Shown here: in pieces, positions 1 to 10,621 of the stretch
How positions within the stretch are numbered: the first letter of the stretch is position 1
Layout: each line of letters begins with the position of its first letter
Assembly: GCA_016709545.1 (NCBI GenBank)
Contig: JADJMO010000002.1
Coordinates: 372,001 to 436,000 of the forward strand
Reading direction: 5' to 3'
From: Myxococcales bacterium
GTDB taxonomy: Bacteria > Myxococcota_A > Polyangia > Polyangiales > JADJMO01
DNA length: 64,000 nt
The notes under the pieces: generated by a model
Told to the model about the DNA's origin: nothing
What the model saw: only the letters and a program-made list of their open reading frames with translations
Databases searched by the model: none
Position numbers and translations under genes: made by a program

Positions 1-1676
1 CGCCGCCGTCTCGTTCTCCCGTCGCTGCGCCTCCTTGCGCTCGGCCTCGAGCGCGCGCTCGGCCCGCGCGACCTCCTGCTCGAGCAGCCGCGCCGTCTCG
101 GCCTCGAGCTCGGTCACGCGCGCGGCGGCGGCCTGCTCAGTGCGCTGCAGGCGCTGGGTCGCCTCGGCCTCCTGCGCTTCGAGGCGCGCCTCGATGGTGC
201 GCAGCCGGGCCGCGCGCGTCTCGAGGTCGGCGGTGGCGGTCTCGACCTTGCGGCGCTCGTCCATCGCCGAGCGCTCGAGCTCGTGGAGCTTGCGGGTCTG
301 CTCGGCGAGGGCGTCCTCGCGCGCGGCGATCGTGGCGCGGTGCTGCGCCTCGCTCGCGGCGAGCGACTGCAGTTCTTCCCTGGCGCGCGCGAGGGCCGCG
401 AGGGCGGCGTCCTTCTCGCGAGCCAGCGTGGCGATGAGTTCGGCCTTCTCCCGCTCCAGCGCGGCGAGGGCCCCGGCCTTGTCCCGGGTCGCGGCGGCGA
501 GGGCCTGCTCGTGCTCCTCGAGCGGCAGCGTGCGGGTGGCGCCCGCGCGCTCGGCCTGCCGCGTGACCTCGCGCTCGAGGCGCGCCGCCTTGTCCCGCAG
601 CTCGCGCGCCTGCTCGGTCTGCGCGGCCAGGTTCGCGCGCAGCGCCTCGACCTCGGCCAGGCTCGCCTGCGCGCGCATCGAAGCGCTCTCGCGCTCGGCC
701 TTCGCCTCCGCGGAGCGAGCCTCGGCGTCCGCCGACCGCGCGGCGGCCTCGGCGAGCGACCGCTCGACGGCGGCGAGGCGGGCCTCGGCCTCCCGGCGTC
801 TCCGGGCCTCGTCCTCGAGGGCACGGGCCTGCGCCTCGTTGGTGGCGCGGCGGCCCTGCTCGGACTCGAGCTGCGCCGCCCGCTGCGCTTCGCGCGCCTC
901 GATCTCGCGGAGGAGGCGCTCCTCGACGTCCTGGCCGCGCGCCGCAGCGCCTCGGCCTCGGCACGGCTCGCGTCAATCTCGGCGCTCGCGAGGCCCATGC
1001 GTCCTTGCGCCTCGCGGAGCGCGTCGCCGTACATGGTGAGGGAGCTCGCGAGCCGCGTGCGCTCGAGCTCGGAGGCGGCGAGCTGGGCCCGCATGCGCTC
1101 CACGGTCGGGTCGGGCAGCGCCCCGGGGGCCGAGAGCGGCGGCGCCATCGCGAGCAGCGTCGAGGTCGGCAGCGCCCGCGAGATCGGGGGCAACGCGGGC
1201 TCGGGGACCGGGGACGCCCGGAAGCTCGTGGGGGCGGGGCCGGCGAAGACCCCGTCCTTCATGGTCACCCGGATCGTGGCGACGGCCGCCGCGATCGAGG
1301 CCCGTCGGGCGCCGCGGTCCAGGGTCCCACCCGCGAACTCCAGGTCCTTCGCGAGCAGCTCGAGCGTGGTGTCCTCGAAGCGGGCGGCGCACAATCGGAG
1401 GGCCGGCGTCGAATCCGGAGCACGCTGGAGGAGCTCGTCGAGTATCCTGCGGATCGACCGGGCCGAGCTGCGCTCGTCGCAGGCCTCGGGCTTGCCTGTG
1501 AGGACCACGCTGCCGTCGTCGGCGAGCGCGATGTCCCCCAGAGTGAGCCGGAGGCCCCCCGATTCTCGGGCTCTCTCGCAGATTTCGCGGGCAATGAAGG
1601 CCGCGTCCTCCCGCCCGAACGTTGCGGCGTCGCACGCCACGGCCGAAAACCAGTCCAGGAGGGAAACGGGATCCAT
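1..1676 (-). CDS. Coiled-coil protein, C-terminus outside window, one apparent frameshift
   Basis: The ATG at 1676 opens a globular N-terminus (MDPVSLLDWF...) of about 190 residues. It contains a short alpha-helical stretch resembling the inhibitory or accessory segments found beside Polyangia signalling proteins, but I cannot name the domain. A long Ala/Glu/Arg-rich heptad-like coiled coil follows and runs off the window edge. The frame is lost near 935-945: upstream it reads ...RAEAEALRRA, and the coiled coil resumes as DVEERLLREIEAREAQ in the frame one base back, staying open to base 1. One missing base in a GCGCGC stretch would restore a single protein. It is divergent from the TPR gene at 1758, so the two may share a regulatory region. 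Function unknown; a structural or scaffold role is a guess. Confidence 0.6.
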
Positions 1677-1743
1677 CGTCACCCGACGACCCTGCCACAG
1701 ACGAAAACGAAGAGGCCACTTTCGGGCAGGCACTCCGACCCCG

Positions 1744-1749
1744 TATCCT
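1744..1749 (+). promoter_or_regulatory. -10 hexamer TATCCT of the TPR gene
   Basis: TATCCT lies 8 nt before the ATG at 1758. This fits the recurrent short-spacing pattern seen at many transcription-unit starts here and predicts an essentially leaderless mRNA. Confidence 0.35.
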
Positions 1750-1757
1750 GCCGCGCG

Positions 1758-4700
1758 ATGAGCCAGCAGCTCGAACAGATGCTCGACTACCTCAAGACGA
1801 GCTTGATGGTGAAGCCCAACGACCCCTTCAAGCGCTTCCAGCTCGGGGTCACCTACGCCAAGCTCGGTCGAGCGACGGAGGCCATCACCGCCTTCCGCCG
1901 GGTCATCGACAACAAGCCCGACCACGTCGACGCCTTCTACGAGCTCGGCGTGAACCTCGGGCTGGTCGACAGCCCAGGCGAGGCCGCCGCGGCGTTCGAC
2001 GACGCACTCAAGCTCAAGCCCGACCACGTGGACGCGCTCGTCCACCTCGGCTTCGCGCGCGCCAAGCTGGGCGAGGACGCGAAGGCCGCGCACGCGTGGG
2101 ACCAGGCGGTGCGCCTCGTGCCCGACCACATGGAGGCGCTGCTCGCGATGGGGCGCGCGCGCACCCGGCTCGGCGAGCACGCCGCCGCGGTCGACGCCTT
2201 CGCGCGGGCGGCCAAGCTGCGCCCGGGCGACCTCGACATCCTCTTCGAGCTCGGCGCGGCGCAGAACCGCGCGACCGACCACGCCCACGCGGTCGCCTCG
2301 CTGCAGGGGGTCGTCGCGCAGCGCCCGAACGACGTCGCCGCCTTCAAGATCCTCGGCGACTCCCTCACGCAGCTGCAGAGGGACGAGCAGGCCATCGACG
2401 CCAACAAGAAGGCGCTCGCCCTCGAGCCGTCGTGGATCTTCGGGCACGTGCTCGTGGCGCGCCTGCTCGCCAGGCTCACGCGGCTCGCCGAGGCCGTCGA
2501 CGAGTACAAGGAAGCGCTCAAGATCCTGGTCGAGAACGCCGGGATCCACGCCGAGCTCGCCGCGGTCCTGCAGCAGCTCGGGCGGCTCGAGGAGGCCGCG
2601 GATCGCCTGCGCCGCGCGCTCAAGCTCGAGCCCGGCGTGGTGCCCCGCATGCACCAGCTCGGGCTCGTGTACGCCGCCACGAGCGAGCACGCCGCCGCGC
2701 GCGACATCCTGCGCGACGCGCTCGAGATCACCCCCGACGACGCGAACGTGTACCGCGACTACGCCCGCGCGTGCTCGCGGGTCGCCGCGGTCACCTCGGG
2801 CGAGGACGGCCGCCGCGCGACCGAGGAGGCCGCGACGGCCTACCGCCGCGCGCTGCTGCTCGACGCCGGCTGGCACGAGGGCCAGGCGATGCTCGGCAAG
2901 CTCTGGATCGCCCTCGGCAAGGACCCGGAGGCGGTCGACACCCTGCGCAAGGCGCTCGCCCTCGCCCCCGACGACCTCGACGTGATCGCCGGCCTCGGCA
3001 GCGCGCTGAGCCGGCTCGGGCGCTTCGAGGAGTCGGTCGATCCGCTCGAGCGCGCGGCCAAGCTGCGCCCCGAGGACCCGGAGGTGCTCTTCCACCTCGG
3101 CGCCACCTGTCTGCGCATCGGCCGCTTCGAGCAGGGCCGCGTCGCGCTCGCCGAGAGCGTGCGCCTGCGCCCCGAGCACGCCGAGGCCCAGAAGCGCCTC
3201 GCCGAGTGCAACCAGAAGCTCGGCCGCCACGAGGCCGCGGTGAAGGCGTGGCGCAAGGCGCTGCAGCTCGACCCGAAGTACACCGAGGGCCGCATCGAGC
3301 TCGCGCGCTGCTACGAGGCGCTCGAGCAGCACGAGGACGCCGCGGAGAGCTACCGCGACGCGCTCGCCGTCCGCACCGAGGACGCAGCCCTGCACGGCGC
3401 GCTCGCCAAGGTGCTCGTGCGCCTCGGCCGCGACCAGGAGGCGAGCGACATCCTCGGCCGCGCGATCGACCTCGAGCCCGACGACCCCGATCTGCTCCAC
3501 ACCCGCGGCGTCGTGCAGTCGCGCGTGGGCCAGTGGGACGCGGCGCGCACGAGCCTCTCGCGCGCCGGACGCCTCCGCCCGGAGGACAAGGCGATCTACC
3601 TCGCCCTCGCCGAGGCCTGCGCGAAGACCGAGCGCTGGGACGAGGCGCTCGCCGCCCAGCGCAAGGTGACCCAGATCGATCCCGACCACGAGGGCGCGCA
3701 CGCCGCGATGGCGCGCCTCCTCGGCAAGCTCGGGCGCGACGCCGAGTCGATCGCCGCGTTCCAGGGGGCGATCCGGGTGCGCCCCGCCGATCCGGGGTTG
3801 CACGCCGAGCTCGGCGCCACCCTGCTCAAGCTCGGTCGCGCCGAAGAGGCCGAGCCCGCGCTCGCCGAGAGCGTGCGCCTGCGCCCCGAGGACGCGAACG
3901 TGCGCCGCGACCACGGGCTCGCCGCGCTCAAGGCCGGACACCTCGACGTCGCGCGCACCGCGCTCGCCGAGGCGGCCCGCGGCGCCCCGCAGGACCTGGA
4001 CGTGTGGAAGGGCCTCGGCCAGGCCTGCGAGCGGCTCGGGCAGGCGCGCGAGGCGCTCGACGCCTACCGCCGCGCGCTCGTGATCGCGCCCTCGTGGCAC
4101 GAGGGCTACCTCGCGCTGGCCCGCGCCCTCGTCGCCCTCTCGCGCGACGCCGAGGCCGTGGAGCCGCTCGAGCACGCGCTCGCCACCCAGCCCGACGACC
4201 TCGCCGCGCGCGCGACCCTCGCGCAGGTGTACCTGCGCCTCGAGCGCTGGCTCGACGCCGCGGCCGCGTTCGATCGGTTGATCACGCTGAACCCCGACGG
4301 CGCCGACCTGTTCTACGGGCGTGGCCTCTCGCAGGCGCGCCTCGGCAAGCTCGAGGAGGCGCGCGAGGCGCTGCGGCACTCGCTGCGGCTCTCCCCCGAC
4401 CAGCCCGTCGCGAGCAAGCTGTTCGCGGAGGTGTGCGAGAAGCTCGGGCGCAACGACGAGGCGGTCGCCGCGTACCGCGAGGCGCTGCGGCTCGACCCGG
4501 CGTGGGCGCTCGGCAAGGTGGGCCTCGCGCGGCTCTCGGCCGGCAGCGGTCGCGACGACGAAGCGGTGGTGGCCCTCGAGGAGGCTCTGCGCACGACGCC
4601 CGACGACGTCGAGCTGCGCGCGGCGCTGGCGCAGGCGCTCCTGCGGCTGTCGCGGTTCGAACAGGCCGACGAGGCGTTCGGCGTCGCGCTCCGGACGAAG

Positions 4701-7700
4701 CCGAACGACGCCGAGCTGCTGCTCGGCGCCGGCATCACGCGCAACCGACTCGGGCGCTGGGACACCGCGCGCGCCGTGCTGCGCGACGCCGACCGCGCCC
4801 GCCCGAACCACGTGGGCACGCTGCGCGAGCTCGCCCTCGCCGAGGCCCAGGGGGGCGACCCGCTCGTGGCGATCGATCTTCTGCGGCGCACGCTCGCGCT
4901 CGACTCCACCTGGCGCGATGGCCACGTGGGGCTCGTGCGCTTCCTCGTCCAGCAGGGCAACGACGCCGAGGTGCTCGACGCCGCGCGCAACGCGGTCCGG
5001 GCCGGCGCCGCCGACGCCGAGATCCAGCGCACCCTCGGGCTCGCCGCGCACCGTGTCGGCAAGCACGACGAGGCGGTGCCCGCGCTCGAGGCGGCCAAGG
5101 TGGAGGACCGCGGCGCGGTGCTCTCGCTCGCGGTGTCGCTGCAGGCGCTGGATCGCCACGACGCCGTGGTGGCCGCGCTCTCGCCGCTCTCCGCGCAGAA
5201 CCCGGGCGACGGCGACGTGCACGCGCGCCTCGCCGTGAGCCTGCAGAAGCTCGGTCGCGCCGAGGAGGCCGCGCGCGCGCTCGCGGTGGCCGCCGCCGCC
5301 GCGCCGAACGATCCGCGCGTGTTGCTCACCCTCGGCACGGTGCTCGAGCAGCTCGGTCGCGCCGCCGAGGCCGCGGACGCCCTCCGCCGGGCCACGGCGC
5401 TCGACGCGGGCAACGCGCCGGCGTGGAACAAGCTCGGGCAACTCGCCCTCACCGCGGGCGACCCGGGTGGCGCGCTCGACGCCTTCGAGCGCGCGATGGC
5501 GCTGTTGCCCGACGACCTCGCCTCGCGCAAGGGCGCGCTCTCCGCGAGCCGCGCGCTGCGCGACAAGGGCCGCATCTTCGCCATCCTCGCCGAGCTCGCC
5601 GAGCGGCAGCCGACCGACGAGCCGCTGCAGCTCGAGCTCGCCGAGCTCTCGGTGGACATGGAGCGCCTCGAGCCCGCGGCGCGCGCCTACGAACGCGCGG
5701 TCGCGGTCGCGCCGAAGCAGGAGACGTTCCTCGCGCTCGGTGGGGTGTACTCGCGCCTCGCGCGCCACGACGGCGCAGAGCGCGCGTTCCGCGAGGCCGC
5801 CGCGCTCTCCCCGGAGACCGACGTGCTCGTGCAGCTCGCCGGCGCGCAGCGTGCCCTCGGCCGCGTCGAGGACGCCATCGCCACCCTGCGCCGCGCGATC
5901 GCGGGCGACGAGAACGACGTCGCGAGCCACCGCATGCTCGGCGTGCTCCTGCACGGGCTCGGCCGCTCCGCCGAGGCCCTGCCGATCCTCGAGCGCGCCG
6001 AGTGGCTCTCGCCCGGCGACCCCGAGGTGCAGGGCGCCCTCGGCCTCGCGTCGTGGCCGGCGGCCGCGGCAGCGAGGCGAGACCCGCGCTGGAGGAAGCC
6101 GTCCGCGCGCGCCCCGACGACCCCGAGGCGCGCTACCAGCTCGGCAAGCTGCTCCGCGCGAGCCACGAGGCCGAGCAGGCGCGCCTGCACCTCGAGCACG
6201 CGGTGCGCCTGCGCCCTGCGCACGTGGACGGGCAGCGCGAGCTCGGCCTCGCCCTCTGCGCGGCGGGCCTCGATCGCCAGGCCCTCGGGCCGCTCGCCGA
6301 GGTGCTCGCGCAGAAGCCCGACGACCTCGAGGTGATGGAGAAACTCGCCCACGCCATGCGCACGAGCGGCGACGTCGCCGGCGCGGCCGGCATGCTGAAC
6401 CGCCTGTCTCGCGCGCGCCCCGACGACCTCGGCGTCGTGCTCGAGCTCGCCAAGCTGCAGCTCTCGGCCGGCAAGGTCGACGAGGCCATCGAGGCCGCGA
6501 AGCGCATCCTCGCGGCCGACGCGCGCCACGTGGAGGCGCGCCTCCTGGTGGGCGGCGCGCACGAGCGGCAGGGGCGCTCGCAGGAGGCGGCCGACACCTA
6601 CCGCATGGTCCTGCGCGCGGACCCGAAGAACGCCGCCGCGCTCCGCAAGCTCGCGGGGCTCTACGCCACGCTCGGCAAGCACGACGAGCGCGTCGAGGTG
6701 CTCGAGCAGCTCGCGCGCCTCGAGCCGAACGACGCCGAGACCCAGGCCTCGCTCGGGCTCGCGCTGTTCACCAAGGGCGCGTTCGACCGCGCGCTGCCGG
6801 CCCTCGAGCGCGCCGCCGAGGACGGGAGTCGCACCGACGTGCAGCGCCCGCTCGCGACGCTCTACCGGCAGGCCGGCCGCCACGCCGACGCGATCACCTT
6901 GCTCGAGGGGCTCCTCGTGTTCGAGGACGACCCGGCGGCGCGCATCGAACTCGGGCGCTGCTACCACGCGGTAGGGCGCGCGGCCGACGGCTGGGCGGCG
7001 ATCAACAAGGGGCTCGAGGGCACCAAGGACGTCGAGGCCTACCGGTTCCTCGCGACCACCTACCGCGCCGGCGGTCACCCCGCCGAGGCGGTGACCTCGC
7101 TCAGCTGGGTGGTGCACCTCGCGCCCGACGACCTCGAGGCCTGGACCGCCCTCGCCGAGCTGCAGACGGAGCTCTCACACCCGGCCGAGGCGATCGTCGC
7201 GCTCGGCCACGTGCAGCGCCTCGCACCCGACAACAAGCGCACGCTGCTCCTCCTCGGCAAGGCGCAGGACGCCGCGCGCGACTACGCCGCCGCGGTCGAC
7301 TCCTACGGCAAATACGTGAAGGCGGAGGCGCAGGACGCCGAGGGCTTCTTCCGCCTCGGCATGGCCTACCAGCACCTGCGGCGGTTCGACGAGAGCGCCG
7401 CCGCCCTCCAGCGCGTGCTGCGCCTCGACCCGAAGCACGCGACCGCGCACTACGGGCTGGCCGCGACGCTCATCCAGCTCGGGCGCTCCGAAGAGGCCGT
7501 CGCCGCGTTCGAGGAGGCCGCCATGCGCGCCCCCGAAGACGCCTCGCTCCGCGCCGCGCTCGGGTTCGGTTACCAGAAGGTAGGTCGCCTCGAGGAGGCG
7601 GTCGCCGCCTACGGGCACGCGGTCCGCCTCGGCCTGCGCGACCCCGACGTCGAGCTCAAGCAAGCGCAGATCCTCGAGCAGCTCCGCAAGTGGGAGGAGG

Positions 7701-7978
7701 CCGCGGCGATCTACGCGCGCATCGGCGACGCGAACCCCGACCACCCGACGGCCGGGCGCAAGGCGGCGAACGCCTTCATGCAGCTCGGTCGCCACCGCGA
7801 CGCGATCCCGCTCCTGCAGCAGGCGATCCTCGGCAACGACGACGCGCAGGTGCGCTTCGATCTCGGCGTCTGCTACGCGAACCTCAACAACAAGGAGGCC
7901 GCGATGATGCAGTACAAGGCGCTCGTCGCGAAGGACGCCGACCTCGCGGAGCAGCTGCTCTTCGTGATCGAGTCCTGA
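1758..7978 (+). CDS. Giant tetratricopeptide-repeat protein (about 60 TPRs), one apparent frameshift
   Basis: It begins MSQQLEQMLDYLKTSL and then consists almost entirely of 34-residue TPR units (typical run: LG...EEA...ALRLRPDD) for about 2,070 residues, which is roughly 60 units. No signal peptide, membrane segment or catalytic domain is visible, so it should be a cytoplasmic superhelical scaffold for protein-protein contacts. The frame breaks near 6050, inside a TPR. Upstream it reads ...GDPEVQGALGLA, and the repeat resumes as GGRGSEARPALEEAVRARP in the frame one base back, so one missing base is likely. If the break were real, the gene would yield a protein of about 1,430 residues plus a remnant. 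The internal repeats themselves make assembly collapse or indels likely. Partners are unknown. Confidence 0.8.
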
Positions 7979-7997
7979 CGGCTCGGCCGGCCGGCGC

Positions 7998-8003
7998 TAC
8001 ACT
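7998..8003 (+). promoter_or_regulatory. -10 hexamer TACACT before the toxin-antitoxin-like pair
   Basis: TACACT is separated from the ATG at 8010 by only 6 nt, which would place the transcription start at or beside the start codon. Confidence 0.45.
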
Positions 8004-8009
8004 CTACCG

Positions 8010-8192
8010 ATGATCGCGCCGAACCTCGCCGACTCGGAGGTCGAGCCCACCGAAGAACAGCTCGCCGAGCTCTGCCGCCGCGCGTTTGCAAGCGTGGGGA
8101 AGGCCCACGCAGTGGCCCTCGAGGCCTTGCACGAGCAAATTGCTCGTGACGGCGCGGAGGCACGTCGGCAGTGGCTGGCCCGTCGTCCCTGA
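8010..8192 (+). CDS. Small protein preceding zeta toxin, candidate antitoxin
   Basis: It encodes 60 residues, acidic at the N-terminus (EVEPTEEQLAELC) and predicted to be mostly helical. Its 3' end overlaps the zeta-toxin frame by 22 nt, which implies translational coupling. Position, size and helical character suggest an epsilon-like antitoxin that shields the kinase site of the downstream protein. I see no recognised antitoxin motif, so this role is inferred from context only. Confidence 0.5.
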   Translation: MIAPNLADSEVEPTEEQLAELCRRAFASVGKAHAVALEALHEQIARDGAEARRQWLARRP

Positions 8193-8815
8193 AGCCAGTC
8201 CTGATCGTCGTCGCTGGCCCGAACGGGTCCGGCAAGACGACCGTGACCCGCCGGCTGCGCGACGACCACTGGAGCGTGGGCGTCGAGTACATCAACCCCG
8301 ACGAGATCGCGCGCGACCGCTTCGGTGACTGGAACTCGCCGGCCGCCATATCGAGCGCAGTCCGGTGGGCCAACGATCGGCGCGAGGAGCTGCTCTCCAC
8401 TCGCAGCGGCATCGCCTTCGAAACGGTGCTCTCGGCGCCGGACAAGCTGGAGTTCATCGAACGGGCGCGTTCTGCCGGCTACTTCGTTCGCGCCTTCTTC
8501 GTCGGAACCCGAGACCCGGTCATCAACGCGGCGCGTGTCGCCCGCCGTGTTATGGAGGGTGGTCACACGGTTCCGCTGGAGAAGATCCTCTCGCGTTACG
8601 TTCGCTCGCTGGTGAACCTCCAGGTCTTGAGCGTGCTGGCCCATCGGACCTACGTCTTCGACAACTCGGTCGACGACAGCGACGCGAGCCTGTGTGCTCG
8701 CCTCGTCGATGGTTCACTGCGCAAGGTCTACTGCCCCCTGCCGACCTGGATCGCCACCGCGGTCGGAGGTCTGCCCAGGGACGAGCGCTTCGAGGACCTG
8801 AGCGCCGCCCAGTGA
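8171..8815 (+). CDS. Zeta-toxin family P-loop kinase
   Basis: The protein has 214 residues with a Walker A motif GPNGSGKTT at residues 16-24. An INPDEIA segment follows near residue 45, and a mid-protein FETV segment is typical of zeta toxins and related AAA-33 kinases. Family members phosphorylate UDP-N-acetylglucosamine or other small substrates and block growth unless bound by their antitoxin. Here the small gene at 8010 overlaps the start and is the natural antitoxin candidate. Nothing downstream belongs to the unit. It could also be a house-cleaning small-molecule kinase rather than a toxin. Confidence 0.8.
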   Translation: MAGPSSLKPVLIVVAGPNGSGKTTVTRRLRDDHWSVGVEYINPDEIARDRFGDWNSPAAISSAVRWANDRREELLSTRSGIAFETVLSAPDKLEFIERARSAGYFVRAFFVGTRDPVINAARVARRVMEGGHTVPLEKILSRYVRSLVNLQVLSVLAHRTYVFDNSVDDSDASLCARLVDGSLRKVYCPLPTWIATAVGGLPRDERFEDLSAAQ

Positions 8816-8822
8816 CCAGCTT

Positions 8823-9917
8823 CTAGGGGCAGGCGGGGCGGGCGATCTTGCCGTCCCAGAGAACCTTGGCGGCGACACCCTCGTCGCGCTTGGCGCCGTC
8901 GAGCCAGGGCTGCGCGGAGGCGTCGCCGAGGACGTGGCGCGAGAGGAAGGCGACGAACAGCGCCTTGACCCACTTGCGGCGCGAGGGCGGGTCGGTGGTG
9001 CCCGGCACGCATGCGTCGCACGTGAAGCCGCAGCCCGGGTTGTCGAGGAACTGCATGTGGCCGTAGTCGAACATCGTCCACAGGTACTTGTTCGCGACCT
9101 TGGTGGCCTTGAAGAACGAGGCCGCGTCGCGGTCCTCGGCGGCGCAGGTCTGGGTCAGCTTCACGCACCGCGACTGCGTCGCACCCACGTAGCCGATGGG
9201 CGCCGAGAGGCCGTCGAGCGCGCCGGTCGGGATGAGGAACGGGCGCGCGTCGGTCGACGTGCCATCGAACGGGCCGCCGCGGTCGACGGGGTCGAGCACG
9301 AACGTCCCGGCGAACAGGCCCTTCTCCGTCGAGGCCCAGGTGGCGCACTTGCCACCGAGCGAGTGGCCGCTCGCGGCGATCTTGCTGGCGTCGACCTTGG
9401 GTACGCCGGCGAGGGTGCCCGCGATCGCGGCCGCGCGCGCGTCGAGGATGGCCTGCTTCACCTTGCGGTGGTCGTTCGAGACCAGCGACGCCGTGTAGTC
9501 GGTGGACACCACCACGAAACCCCACGAGGCGACGTGGGTGAGCGTGTCGTCGTAGTCCTTCTCGCCGAGCTGGAATCCGTGCGCGAACACCACGGCCGGG
9601 AAGCCCGCCGCGGGGACGGGGTCGGTCGGGAAGATCACGTGCACCGCGGTGCCGCTGATCTTCACGTCCACGGTCTTGGTCGGGTGCGTGCCTTTGGCGG
9701 TGTAGTCGGCGGGGGGCGTGACGGTGTCCGGGGCGGTGTCGGGCGGGGTCCCCGTGTCGGTGCCCTCGCCCGTGTCGACGGGGCTCGAGTCGGCAAGCGC
9801 GTCGTCGGTGGACGTGTCGCCGGAAGCATCCGGGTCCGGACTCGTGGCCGTGGAGCCAGAGCACGCCGCGAGCGCGAGGAGGGACGTCGACAGGAGCAAG
9901 GCAAAGGCGTGACGCAT
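8823..9917 (-). CDS. Lipoprotein alpha/beta hydrolase (chlorophyllase/dienelactone hydrolase-like)
   Basis: It has 364 residues. A signal peptide with lipobox (ALAAC) is followed by an Asp/Thr/Ser-rich linker to about residue 70, then an alpha/beta-hydrolase fold. HGF near residue 113 fits the oxyanion loop, and GHSLGG at 184-189 supplies the nucleophile Ser186. An Asp and the late HMQF segment are candidate triad partners. The C-terminal region has several Cys (CGFTCDAC), perhaps disulfides. It should act as an outer-membrane-anchored esterase or lipase; the substrate is unknown. The start is supported by a -10 hexamer 6 nt upstream. Confidence 0.75.
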   Translation of the reverse strand: MRHAFALLLSTSLLALAACSGSTATSPDPDASGDTSTDDALADSSPVDTGEGTDTGTPPDTAPDTVTPPADYTAKGTHPTKTVDVKISGTAVHVIFPTDPVPAAGFPAVVFAHGFQLGEKDYDDTLTHVASWGFVVVSTDYTASLVSNDHRKVKQAILDARAAAIAGTLAGVPKVDASKIAASGHSLGGKCATWASTEKGLFAGTFVLDPVDRGGPFDGTSTDARPFLIPTGALDGLSAPIGYVGATQSRCVKLTQTCAAEDRDAASFFKATKVANKYLWTMFDYGHMQFLDNPGCGFTCDACVPGTTDPPSRRKWVKALFVAFLSRHVLGDASAQPWLDGAKRDEGVAAKVLWDGKIARPACP

Positions 9918-9923
9918 GCCGGG

Positions 9924-9929
9924 CCTCTA
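9924..9929 (-). promoter_or_regulatory. -10 hexamer TAGAGG of the hydrolase gene
   Basis: Read on the minus strand, TAGAGG lies 6 nt upstream of the ATG at 9917, matching the short-spacing pattern. Confidence 0.3.
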
Positions 9930-10022
9930 CCACCCGGAGTGGAATGACGCACGTCGGCAGAGGGGGAAACGGTGGTCGGGTTCCGTGCGGACTTGTAACT
10001 TCCGTCCCAGGAGATTCGACCC

Positions 10023-10358
10023 ATGCGCCTCGTCCCCTTCCTCGTGCTCGTGCTCGTGGCCTGCGGCGGTGGGGCCAAGGGGCCTGGTGGGCCGGTTGGC
10101 AACGACCAGGTCCAGGCGGACCTCGAGAAGATCCGCACGGCGGCCGATCAGTGGAAGGCGGTGAAGATGGGCGCAGTGGAGTGCCCCACGATCGCCGATC
10201 TGAAGAAGGAGAAGATCCTCGCGGCCGACGCCAAGGAGCAGGACCCCTGGGGCCACCCGTACACCATCCTGTGCACGCCGACCGACTACAAGGTCCGCAG
10301 CGCCGGCCCCGACGGGATCCTCGGCAACGAGGACGACATCAGCACCGTCACCAAGTAG
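10023..10358 (+). CDS. Small lipoprotein with GspG-like C-terminal module
   Basis: The product has 111 residues: a short signal peptide with lipobox (LVAC at about residue 14), a Gly/Pro linker, then about 80 residues. These contain DPWGHPY and SAGPDGILGNEDDI, which are hallmarks of the calcium-binding C-terminal region of type II secretion major pseudopilins (GspG). The hydrophobic pilin helix and prepilin cleavage site are absent, so it cannot assemble as a pseudopilus in the usual way. An AGGAG ribosome-binding site precedes the ATG, so this gene does have a leader, unlike many neighbours. Function unknown. Confidence 0.75.
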   Translation: MRLVPFLVLVLVACGGGAKGPGGPVGNDQVQADLEKIRTAADQWKAVKMGAVECPTIADLKKEKILAADAKEQDPWGHPYTILCTPTDYKVRSAGPDGILGNEDDISTVTK

Positions 10359-10366
10359 CGGCGCGC

Positions 10367-10402
10367 GGCGCGGGCGGCGCGGGCGGCGCGGGCGGCGCGG
10401 GC
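10367..10402 (+). repeat. Four tandem copies of a 9-bp GC repeat
   Basis: GGCGCGGGC is repeated four times without interruption just after the GspG-like gene. It is probably a slippage product and I see no coding role. Confidence 0.8.
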
Positions 10403-10423
10403 GCGACACAAAACGAAATCGCG

Positions 10424-10451
10424 CGAATGTAAAACAGGGGTTTTACATTCG
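10424..10451. repeat. Palindrome 1 of 3 (12-bp perfect stem)
   Basis: Arms 10424-10435 and 10440-10451 (CGAATGTAAAAC and its complement) flank a 4-nt loop. The right arm ends TTCGTGC, shared with the two palindromes that follow. The arms are AT-rich against a GC-rich background. Confidence 0.75.
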
Positions 10452-10543
10452 TGCAGCCGCGAAATGGAGGTCGTCTCCCACCGACCGGGCGACCACGCGA
10501 GGGGCGAGGGGCGGCGGCAGGCGGGTGGGGGTCTCCGGATTTT

Positions 10544-10576
10544 GCACGGAGGTCAAAGAATCTTTGACCTTCGTGC
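10544..10576. repeat. Palindrome 2 of 3 (16-bp stem)
   Basis: Arms 10544-10559 and 10561-10576 pair over 16 bp with one G-T position and a 1-nt centre. The core is GGTCAAAGA and the outer ends are GCACG/TTCGTGC. Confidence 0.75.
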
Positions 10577-10621
10577 GAGACGGACTCCAACGTGACCGAA
10601 GGTGGTCTGCAACGGCGCCCT

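Noticed and set aside
114..5954. Very long open frames antisense to the TPR gene and in its other plus frames
   Set aside because: They arise from codon bias in GC-rich repeated DNA. Their translations are Arg/Gly/Ala/Leu-rich without domains, while the TPR frame shows a clear protein family.
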